IMG/VR virus record: IMGVR_UViG_3300034284_001491
Span: 20,462 to 84,461 of that record
DNA length: 64,000 nt
From: a virus
Strand: one strand, 5' to 3'
Position 1 is the first letter of the stretch; each line of letters opens with the position of its first letter. The notes beneath the pieces were generated by a model. That model had not been told where the DNA came from. It searched no databases and saw only the letters and a program-made list of their open reading frames with translations. This document shows positions 57,701 to 64,000 of the stretch, piece after piece. The position numbers and the translations under genes were made by a program.

Positions 57701-60700
57701 AATTGAATTAAATGAAAGTATTAATGACTTTTTTAAATTAATTAGAAAAAATCAAGCACAAATTGATCAAGGTATAAGAAGTGATAGTTCTTTCTATCAA
57801 GTATTTACAAATACTGAAACAGAAAGACCATTTCAGGATATAATTCGTAATTTGAAACCTTATCAGACAATTGAACCAACAAGTACAAGTGTTACTTCTG
57901 CAATAGATTATAGACAAATGCAAGTACAAGCTTTTGTGGATAATATGTTTAATTATGAGGAAGGATTAGATCAAATTGCTGATGAAATTAATTTAATTAT
58001 ATCTGAAGGTAGAGATAGTCAATTTGCATTAAATAGATATTCTTATTTAAAAGATATTCTAGAAGCAAGTTTAAAATCTTTTGAAGATATCACTGAAGGA
58101 TTTAATAATCAAAATGTACCAGTTAATAGTCCTATATATCAATTAGTTAATGAATTAACTTCAAAAGCCACTAATTCAATTAAGGCAATAAAAAAGCAAT
58201 ATCAAATATTACTACCAGAAATTATTGCTCCACAACTTGAAGGATTAAATAAAACAATAATTGATAGTTATAATGAAACTATTTCAAGATTAGAAAAAGC
58301 TGGAAAGGATCCAGAGAAAATTGCTAGACTTAAAAAAGAAAGAGATTCTTACGTAAGAGACAAAAATTATATTGCAAAAGTATTAGCTGGCGAAGAACCA
58401 GAACCTGCAACATTAGGACTTAGTGCTTTTGTAGAAAGTGCTATATCAAGTCCTGATGGTTTGATATCATCATTTGCTAGAATGTATAAAGAAGCAATGA
58501 TAGATGTTGAATTAACAGCTATTAATAACTACAACGACTTCTTAAAAGAATTAGATCCATTAATTGATGCTGCTGGTATTTCATTTAAAAATATTTCTAG
58601 TCTAGGATCCCTAATAACTAGAGTACAACAAAAAGGTTATATTGATCCCACTACAAATGAATTTACAACAAGAGATATTGTAGAGTTACTATCACCATTT
58701 AAAGATTATCATCAGGTGCTATCTAAGTTTTCATATGATATGAATAAAGCACAACAAGATGGTGAAGAAGAACAATATGTTGAATTAAAAAGACAGAAAG
58801 AAGAATTCATTAGAAACTACATGCATAGTGATTATCTTCCTGTTGTATATACCACTGATGATGTTTTTAATAAAACATTTACAGATAGTAACGGTGTAGT
58901 ACATGAAGTAGGTAAAATTGCTAGACAACGTAGAGATGTTATTCTTGAAAAGATTAGAGCTGCAGATAGTATTGTTATAGATGAGCTAGAAAAACTGGAG
59001 ATTAGTAGTAGATTGAAAAAAGATACTTTATGGTCTGAATATTATGCATTATATAATAAATATATGCCTGATGGTCAACCAAAGGATGAAGTGGAAATGG
59101 CTATTACAGAAGTGTTGCTTGAAAATAGAAAAGCTAGAAAAGAATTCTTTGAATGGGAAAGTGATCTTGAATCTGATAGTATGCCTATTAAAAGATTTGA
59201 AAAAGCAAGAAATGCATTTAAATCTCATATTGCCACTAGATTTGAAATTGATTCTCCTGAATATAAAGAGGCATTAAAGAACTGGGATATTCTCAATACT
59301 AGAAAAGTAATTGATAAATCTTTCTATACACAAAAACAAAGAATCATTCAAGAGATTCGTGAAATCTATGATAAGATTAATAATACTTCCACTTTAAGTG
59401 CTTCTGAAAAAGAAAAGATTGCTAAACAAAATGAGATATTAGAAAATAAATTATTAATGATTGTTGATCAACTCTATGGATATAGAGATGAAGAAAATCA
59501 TCCTAATGGTTTATTAATATCTGCAGAAAAAGCTGCAAAAATTAAAGAAGCTCAAGAAGAAATAAATAAAATACAGGAGTCTTTAAAAGCTGGATCTGGT
59601 TTAACTAGATCAGAAAAATATAGATTAAATATATTAGCTGAAAGATTAGCAAGTGGGGAAGATCTAACTCAAGATGAGCAAGATGAATTAGAATCATTAG
59701 ATTCTAGAAATCTTAATTCAACAGTTCCAAAAGCTATTAGACAACAGTTATCTAGAAAGTTTGAAGAATTAAATGAATTACAGAGTAAATATCCCACTAA
59801 ATATTATTTGATTGCTATTAACTATAGAATTGAACAGTTAAATCAAAAACTTAAAGATGCTGGAAAACCTGAATCTCAATTAGTTAAAACATTAGATATA
59901 TTTAATGTTGATGAACTAACAAGAGATGTTTCTTACATGGAACATGTAATGAAGAAAGATCCGGCATTTAAAAAATGGTTTTTAGCAAATCATATAAAAG
60001 GATTAGAATGGGATACTGAGTCATCAAATTATATTGAAGTATATAAAAGAATACCTATCTGGACAGAAATCACCCCAAATGAACCAGAGTTTTTTAGACA
60101 AATGACTTTATCAGATGGTGAAGTTGTTTTTGGTATGCCCACTCTTAATTATTACAAACAAAACATCAAACCAGAATATGCAACTCCAGAGTTTGATGAA
60201 AATGGTGTAAGGACAAAAGATGTTAAAGGTAGATGGTTACCAAGAGTAATACCTAATTCACCATATATTAATCAAGAATACTTTGATCTTAAAGCAAACA
60301 ACAGACCTGTATTTGATCTACTTGAAAAAATTACAGAGTACTACTTTAAGTTTCAAGAAAAAGCTGAACCAGTAGATAGACTAGGATATGAAATTCCTAG
60401 ATATGAAAGAACAAGAAAAGAGTTGGTAGAAAGTAATGCTTTCATTTCTGGAAAAGTGAGTGGTATAAAAGCAAATCTCACTAATATTCTAAATAAACTT
60501 AAAGAAAACCCTGAAGATTTTGACTCAGGATTATCTACAGAAGATAAATTTAGACTTATCACTCTTGATCAATTTGAAGATGATAAAGGAAAAATACATA
60601 TTAGTGGTAAAGTAATGCTTGAAGAAGACCAGGTTTCTAGAGATGTAATTACATCTATAGTAAGACATATGTTTTCTATTGAGTCAGCAGCTAAAAAAAG

Positions 60701-62264
60701 AGAGTTACATCCTACATTTAATGCTTTAGTTGAGGTATTAGAAGATCCTAAGAATCAACCAAAAGATAAAACAAAAGCAAGTTTGTATGATTCTGTTTTT
60801 AAGAAGATTACAGTATTTGCAAATAAAAAGGGAATGAATACAAGAGCTAAAGCTACTAGAGCTTTTGTGGAAAGAAATTTCTATAATGTTCAACAAACTG
60901 GTTTTGGTTCTGATGTTACCTTTTTACAAAAAGCAAGTAGATTAATGATGGCTGGTGCATCATTTGGATTCTTTGCATTAGATATTGTTTCTGCAGTAAA
61001 GAATAGATTTGGTCAACAGATACAGCAAGCTATTGAATTAGCAGCAGGTAATAGTTATGATGCTCAAAGTTTCTTAAAAGGAAAAATTATTGCTTCAAAA
61101 GCAATGATGGAAGTAACTGCTTCAATTTATTCAAGAGGTAAGTTACCATATCATGTTCAACTTATAAATGCATTTGATCCGGCACAAGGTAGATTAGCAG
61201 AAAAACTACCTGAGATGATTACTAGAACAATCTATAAAGATGCTGTTGATCCTTTAAATGCTACAATGTCTCCAAGAAAATTCTTAGAGATGGAAGCTAC
61301 TTTAGAGTATTTCTATGGTGTAATGGAAAATACAAAAGTGGAACAGACAGTAAATGGTGTCACCACTTCAATACCATATCATGAAGCATTTGAATTAGTG
61401 GATGGAGTATTGAAATTAAGACAAGGAATTGATGAAAAATATGATCTTGGTGGTAGTGAGTTTAAAAGATTAAGATTATTCATACAAGAAAAACAAAATA
61501 TTCTAAATGGTGTGTTCTCAATTGCAGATCAACCAGAAGGTAACAGATATATATTCTATAGAATGTTTATGTTCTTAAGAAAGTTCTTTGTTACACAATT
61601 CCTAAATAGATTTGGTTATGGGGGATCAATATTCAATCCTAGATATAGAACTAATATAGCCACTGAATCATTAGAGATGGGTTATTGGTTACAATTTGCC
61701 AGAGGATTGAAAAACCTAATAACTACAATGGGTGACCATTATCATTATATGCTTCCTCAAGAGAGAGCAGCAATGAGAAAAGCTTTAGGTGAAATGGCAA
61801 TATTAACAATTTTATCTATTCTAATTCCTTGGATGCTTGGATGGGATGATGATGATGATGAAAAATATGCTAAACTTAGAGAAAGACAAGGTGGTCCACT
61901 TGGAAGTGAGAATTTCCAATTTGGTGGTTGGTTAGCTAATCATGCATTATATCAAACATTATCTGTAGCTCAAGAAAATACACAGTTCTACGATCTTAGT
62001 TTTTATTCAAGTATGGCAAGTAATTTCAATCTTGCTAATGGACCAACACTTAAAGCTTATGGTAAAATTTTAGATGATGTTTATGGAATGGTGACAGGAG
62101 AAGATAACGCATATTATAAGAAAGATGTGGGTCCATATCCTTGGCAAAAAGCTGAAAGTGCTAAAATATTTAACCACTTAGGTAAAATGTTTGCATTAAC
62201 AGGTAAGAATATAGATCCTGCACAAGCCACTAAAGATTTTATATCAGCACAAAATATATATTAA
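54717..62264 (+). CDS. Giant polyvalent virion protein: ART-like and metallopeptidase domains (2515 aa)
   Basis: Starts two bases after the polymerase gene. Residues 110-230 resemble the ADP-ribosyltransferase domain of phage polyvalent proteins: YRKVFQGT, then YFALDRQEALMYG (131-143), a helix, GYKGLDYTG (205-213) and NQYLITFTNQDLE. Residues 835-900 hold a zincin site, H841-E-F-S-H845, with E895/E896 as possible third ligand. Long coiled coils fill about 1000-1950. Near the C-terminus are hydrophobic helices (around 2079-2111, and ILTILSILIPWMLGW at about 2362-2376) followed by an acidic run. This suggests an ejected protein that touches the membrane and modifies host targets. Catalytic residues of the ART-like part are not certain. 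Confidence 0.65.
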   Translation: MACKIQKDLDGNITSVLAPNGNESQLFNAIASSKSIDDALLDYASTYTSEFTNAVDKHFGKLDSNEIYDVNNEVKFEIYNKIMNPELTLLKDSGFGNVPNPLLEDFILQVIGYRKVFQGTNEEVDNRKFNYFALDRQEALMYGPNVRETIINTDGFLRVKDSRSQFRDLVYKFYDETGKYFDILRNDEEGLKTQNEFFQFLKDKGYKGLDYTGYIDNQYLITFTNQDLEANTTNSGELYTNYHDRVYRFRDAKPATQKSERNKEFDSKLRTGLLEFIKGLNININEEADDLLDTINSNPVAAFDTLQKYLALRSDITDKDLAVQSANIIYTMIGKKSKLSIELWHNIRKWSKYDEFYKYYLKKLDQNYNTNDKYDSEYILETGEEYKGKTKNNWVHRQVIIQFIAEAIKIGADSKYFGEKRENVDIDKDYFKKLGFRNKYEENVILKLINEILNFIREKFKGIKVIDKDLSQEQLLNLALDIVDDVYKKDYSKFIRSYIKDESGQVRSLKNQELFEIKNFEKTLNSDPFAKEIITRLFDNPFIDYKASGSLTLRKFGTLFRAVSENLHDIDGVITYDQFKKESNALAFKTWLQTEGLALQANYKKTKFTKTASKYLEQQSWYINLKNLYPSWTLESVFIGRDHKRAESVTITGYVEHPTDTEIVEETGETRPKRYVIDFFLRTTEDERFPEQFEDNYWKAWKGIFEAKLNMGRAKDINDLIYFEPFKQDKFKFTNKGFRYFSFADDRVVNQIEFNRQIEAETLAEQSIEDKIDTLSFNTIRKIADRLSESLGNIPYYIVDRSEAKKILEEAGETYDNEGAFFFNGEVYIVNDAFTLNNVVHEFSHPFVKALQKNNPALFDKLYNELIQTEEGKQIEETVKELYKKKREGSAGFKEEVFVRALTKRASDKLIKQESSSLFKKIIDKILFNLKQMLRKVFGKVKIEKLNVDTTLEELAEMLTTDTFNISIKDVRNLEAEFSRETARESAKYLKDNRRIELNESINDFFKLIRKNQAQIDQGIRSDSSFYQVFTNTETERPFQDIIRNLKPYQTIEPTSTSVTSAIDYRQMQVQAFVDNMFNYEEGLDQIADEINLIISEGRDSQFALNRYSYLKDILEASLKSFEDITEGFNNQNVPVNSPIYQLVNELTSKATNSIKAIKKQYQILLPEIIAPQLEGLNKTIIDSYNETISRLEKAGKDPEKIARLKKERDSYVRDKNYIAKVLAGEEPEPATLGLSAFVESAISSPDGLISSFARMYKEAMIDVELTAINNYNDFLKELDPLIDAAGISFKNISSLGSLITRVQQKGYIDPTTNEFTTRDIVELLSPFKDYHQVLSKFSYDMNKAQQDGEEEQYVELKRQKEEFIRNYMHSDYLPVVYTTDDVFNKTFTDSNGVVHEVGKIARQRRDVILEKIRAADSIVIDELEKLEISSRLKKDTLWSEYYALYNKYMPDGQPKDEVEMAITEVLLENRKARKEFFEWESDLESDSMPIKRFEKARNAFKSHIATRFEIDSPEYKEALKNWDILNTRKVIDKSFYTQKQRIIQEIREIYDKINNTSTLSASEKEKIAKQNEILENKLLMIVDQLYGYRDEENHPNGLLISAEKAAKIKEAQEEINKIQESLKAGSGLTRSEKYRLNILAERLASGEDLTQDEQDELESLDSRNLNSTVPKAIRQQLSRKFEELNELQSKYPTKYYLIAINYRIEQLNQKLKDAGKPESQLVKTLDIFNVDELTRDVSYMEHVMKKDPAFKKWFLANHIKGLEWDTESSNYIEVYKRIPIWTEITPNEPEFFRQMTLSDGEVVFGMPTLNYYKQNIKPEYATPEFDENGVRTKDVKGRWLPRVIPNSPYINQEYFDLKANNRPVFDLLEKITEYYFKFQEKAEPVDRLGYEIPRYERTRKELVESNAFISGKVSGIKANLTNILNKLKENPEDFDSGLSTEDKFRLITLDQFEDDKGKIHISGKVMLEEDQVSRDVITSIVRHMFSIESAAKKRELHPTFNALVEVLEDPKNQPKDKTKASLYDSVFKKITVFANKKGMNTRAKATRAFVERNFYNVQQTGFGSDVTFLQKASRLMMAGASFGFFALDIVSAVKNRFGQQIQQAIELAAGNSYDAQSFLKGKIIASKAMMEVTASIYSRGKLPYHVQLINAFDPAQGRLAEKLPEMITRTIYKDAVDPLNATMSPRKFLEMEATLEYFYGVMENTKVEQTVNGVTTSIPYHEAFELVDGVLKLRQGIDEKYDLGGSEFKRLRLFIQEKQNILNGVFSIADQPEGNRYIFYRMFMFLRKFFVTQFLNRFGYGGSIFNPRYRTNIATESLEMGYWLQFARGLKNLITTMGDHYHYMLPQERAAMRKALGEMAILTILSILIPWMLGWDDDDDEKYAKLRERQGGPLGSENFQFGGWLANHALYQTLSVAQENTQFYDLSFYSSMASNFNLANGPTLKAYGKILDDVYGMVTGEDNAYYKKDVGPYPWQKAESAKIFNHLGKMFALTGKNIDPAQATKDFISAQNIY

Positions 62265-62270
62265 TAACTT

Positions 62271-62408
62271 ATGAAAAAGTCAAATAGTACAAGTGTTAGA
62301 ATAGTTAAACCAAAAATTAGAAGAAAAGGAATACATAGCAAAAAAAAGAACTCTGGATTAAAGAGTTCTAAAAATTATACTAAACGTTATAGAGGACAAG
62401 GAAAATAG
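62271..62408 (+). CDS. Tiny basic protein (45 aa)
   Basis: ATG 62271 to TAG 62406-62408 encodes 45 residues, nearly half Lys, Arg or Ser. The body, KPKIRRKGIHSKKKNSGL, and the end, SKNYTKRYRGQGK, match my memory of a short protein with an SKNY-KKYRGQG ending that recurs in phages of Bacteroidota. No function is known to me; nucleic-acid binding or virion packing is likely. It is the last gene of the virion block, and its stop lies in the left arm of the convergent hairpin. TAG is used here as an ordinary stop. Confidence 0.65.
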   Translation: MKKSNSTSVRIVKPKIRRKGIHSKKKNSGLKSSKNYTKRYRGQGK

Positions 62409-62428
62409 GGGGATTATCTCCCCCTATT
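62404..62428. terminator. Convergent (bidirectional) terminator hairpin
   Basis: AATAGGGGGA (62404-62413) and TCCCCCTATT (62419-62428) form a perfect 10-bp stem with a 5-base loop between the last + strand gene and the first - strand stop. On the - strand the stem runs into TTTTCC, on the + strand into ACTTTACTT. It most likely stops both convergent transcripts. Confidence 0.75.
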
Positions 62429-62431
62429 ACT

Positions 62432-62845
62432 TTACTTCAAAACTATTGGTGCAAGATTTGGTGATTGATATCTATCACTCTTTATAATCTTACCATCTTC
62501 TCTTCTTAATACTTTACCATCTTCTGTAAGCTTGGTCATATTACTTCTATGTATTTCATTAAATACATCAAGTATTATATCTTGCATACCGTGTGCTAAA
62601 ATAGTACCAAGAAGAATATAAAGTTTATCACCAAGAGCATCAGCAATTTCAACAATATCACCTTTTAATGCAGCATCTTTATATTCATCAAGTTCTTCTT
62701 TCATCAAATTGTATCTAAGCTCAACTTGTTCATTACTTAAATTAAATGGTGCATCTAAATATGATATTTCAAATGATCTATTAAACTCTTTTAGTTTTTC
62801 AAGTAGATCAGAGAAAGTTTCTTGATTCTTCATAAGATTCTTCAT
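62432..62845 (-). CDS. NTP pyrophosphohydrolase-like (MazG/PRA-PH type) protein
   Basis: A small all-alpha protein. The core LRYNLMKEELDEYKDAALKG followed by EIADALGDKLYILLG is the EExxE ... ExxD metal-binding pattern of MazG-like or phosphoribosyl-ATP pyrophosphohydrolase-type enzymes, which cleave nucleoside triphosphates to monophosphates. Phages use them to shape nucleotide pools. The frame extends upstream to a TTG at 62872, but this would overlap the preceding gene by 65 bases. The ATG codons at 62845 (137 residues) or 62833 (133 residues) are more likely starts. It is part of the - strand replication block. Confidence 0.75.
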   Translation of the reverse strand: MKNLMKNQETFSDLLEKLKEFNRSFEISYLDAPFNLSNEQVELRYNLMKEELDEYKDAALKGDIVEIADALGDKLYILLGTILAHGMQDIILDVFNEIHRSNMTKLTEDGKVLRREDGKIIKSDRYQSPNLAPIVLK

Positions 62846-63197
62846 TAAGTTTATTAACTGTGTATTCTTCAACTCTATCTTCTAACATGGCTCTTAGAAT
62901 AAGGAGATAGTTAATACTATCTCCAATCTTTTCATTAATATGTCTTGTATCAAAATGACCATAAATTCCTCCACCTACTTCCACTGTATTGATCATATCT
63001 TTTACAGATTGTAAGTGTTTAGTTAGATAGTGCCATAAAACAGCTTCTTTGGTATCACAAAATGATATACCAATTGCCTGTTCAAAATTTGCAAAAAAGT
63101 TTTCATCAGTAGCATATTCTCTACCCTTTTTTCTAAGTGTAGATAAAGCTTCTTCTAAAAACTTGTCGGTGCTTTCAATAAAATCAATAGTTTTCAT
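62808..63197 (-). CDS. Small conserved protein, possibly nucleotide-modification-associated (129 aa)
   Basis: A helical 129-residue protein with LRKKGREYATDENFFANF and, later, NEKIGDSINYLLILRAML. The order, K-x-x-Y followed by an N-F helix, a KH pair (YLTKHLQSVKD) and an EKI-D-INY end, resembles DUF1599-type small proteins linked to nucleotide modification, but I could not check this. The frame opens at a TTG (63200); the ATG at 63197 is taken as start, overlapping the polymerase stop by 14 bases. It lies between a DNA polymerase and a nucleotide pyrophosphohydrolase, so a nucleotide-metabolism role is plausible (inference). Confidence 0.6.
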   Translation of the reverse strand: MKTIDFIESTDKFLEEALSTLRKKGREYATDENFFANFEQAIGISFCDTKEAVLWHYLTKHLQSVKDMINTVEVGGGIYGHFDTRHINEKIGDSINYLLILRAMLEDRVEEYTVNKLNEESYEESRNFL

Positions 63198-64000
63198 CAA
63201 ATAAATTTAATTGTTCAACATTAAAAACTGTGGGTACAATCTTACTAATCTCGTTTATAGCATTCTTAACATAATAATTATAGTTGATATCATAATAACT
63301 AATATCAATATTCGGATCAATTCTATTCACCAATTGCTGATGAATACTATTATCAGCTATTACACTAATTATTCTACCATCTGTAATATTATGCTTATAT
63401 AAACGTACACCTTTGTTTGCTACGTAGAATCTATTTATCTTCTGATAAATATTTAGAAATGAATCCTTTATCACCCAATCACCTTTAGACTTAATACCAA
63501 TACAATAATCAAAAATATTCTTATGGTTATTGATATCTTCTTGAGGTGAAACATCATGAATGAAATAATTATAAATCATTTTAGGTATAACAAGAGAGCT
63601 CTTATTCTTATGTAAAGCAAGTTCATTAAACTCAAATCTACCCTTACATTTTGTTTTAGATATAAAATATCTACCATCTTGCTCTTTAAAAATAAAATGA
63701 GGATTCTTCTTCATTTCTTTGTCATAATCTTCCTTACTTACTTCCACTTCTTTGAATTGTGCGATATAATTATTTACATCCGCAATAATCATTTTACTAT
63801 ACTGATCATGTTCTAATGATAGTTTAGTGATTTGTTCCCATTCTTTACATATCTCAAAATACTTATCAATATATTTAACTGGGATCATTGTCTCTAAACC
63901 ATCAGTGTTCTGCATTAATGGAATTGCATTTGGGATATTCTCACAAATCATTTCATAAAGCATGCATAAACTCAACTGACCGTTTATAGTAATACGCATA
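63184..64000 (-). CDS. DNA polymerase, probably family B, C-terminal part (partial)
   Basis: The gene runs off the right edge, so only the last 271 codons or so are seen and the true start lies outside. Visible blocks are ITINGQLSLCMLYEM, LMQNTDGLETMIP (the motif C region, where the aspartate of TDG would bind the metal), MIIADVNNYIAQF, and CKGRFEFNELALHKNKSSLV, which resembles the KxKG/thumb region of family B polymerases. Together these match the palm C-terminal part and thumb of a phage family B DNA polymerase, which copies the genome. Some crAss-like groups use a family B enzyme and others a family A enzyme. The gene faces the virion genes and heads the - strand block. Confidence 0.75.
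   Translation of the reverse strand, partial: MRITINGQLSLCMLYEMICENIPNAIPLMQNTDGLETMIPVKYIDKYFEICKEWEQITKLSLEHDQYSKMIIADVNNYIAQFKEVEVSKEDYDKEMKKNPHFIFKEQDGRYFISKTKCKGRFEFNELALHKNKSSLVIPKMIYNYFIHDVSPQEDINNHKNIFDYCIGIKSKGDWVIKDSFLNIYQKINRFYVANKGVRLYKHNITDGRIISVIADNSIHQQLVNRIDPNIDISYYDINYNYYVKNAINEISKIVPTVFNVEQLNLFDENY

Noticed and set aside
62846-62872. Upstream TTG start for the pyrophosphohydrolase-like protein
   Set aside because: It would overlap the preceding gene by 65 bases, and in-frame ATG codons follow closely.
1-64000. Stop-codon reassignment (TAG or TGA) known from some crAss-like phages
   Set aside because: All large frames read through with the standard code, and TAA, TGA and one TAG end genes at sensible places.
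1-64000. tRNA genes, IS elements, CRISPR arrays, integrase or attachment sites
   Set aside because: Coding density is very high and no gap exceeds about 115 bases; no cloverleaf, terminal repeats, spacer array or recombinase motif was seen.

Overview
The window is a 64 kb stretch of an AT-rich, double-stranded DNA tailed-phage genome. It most resembles a crAss-like phage (Crassvirales, podovirus morphology) of a Bacteroidota host. Four things support this: a portal end, scaffold-like gene and major capsid gene in the expected order; a set of small connector (ring) proteins followed by a 1,644-residue tail-muzzle-type protein; a run of giant virion proteins, one of which carries a DxDxD RNA polymerase signature; and a metallophosphoesterase lying among the structural genes. 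The host assignment rests on Bacteroidota-type TAnnTTTG promoter elements, the near absence of Shine-Dalgarno sequences and the low GC content. All genes read with the standard code; I see no stop-codon reassignment, tRNA, IS element or CRISPR array.

Layout on the + strand. 1-3342: portal C-terminus, a small gene, scaffold-like protein, major capsid protein and a strong terminator. 3356-6977: a conserved post-capsid protein, three tiny lysine-rich proteins, a connector protein and a probably abundant capsid or tail protein, closed by a terminator. 7005-13417: small cysteine-rich proteins, then four fibre or appendage genes (one collagen-like, several with fibronectin-III-like ends), closed by a terminator. 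13428-22071: HTH-metallophosphoesterase, a conserved unknown, two ring proteins, a small HExxH protein and the muzzle. 22068-62264: seven large to giant proteins, probably internal cargo ejected with the DNA. 62271-62408: a 45-residue basic protein.

Layout on the - strand. A convergent hairpin at 62404-62428 separates the virion genes from a replication and nucleotide-metabolism block: an NTP pyrophosphohydrolase-like protein, a small conserved protein and the C-terminal part of a family B DNA polymerase that runs off the window end.

How the genes may work together (inference). The capsid is built from portal, scaffold and capsid protein; ring proteins and muzzle form the tail; fibres bind the host. 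The giant proteins are loaded into the virion. They appear to carry cell-wall enzymes (CHAP-like peptidase and two transglycosylase-like domains), a RecB/Cas4-like nuclease plus P-loop domain, a virion RNA polymerase with an appended metallopeptidase and SLOG-like domain, and an ADP-ribosyltransferase-like domain plus another metallopeptidase. This would be a pre-packed kit for wall penetration, first transcription and takeover of the cell. A repeated Gly-Gly motif found in the tiny basic proteins and in two or three of the giant ones is the most puzzling feature and may be a processing or packaging signal. All family names come from motifs read by eye; no database search was possible.
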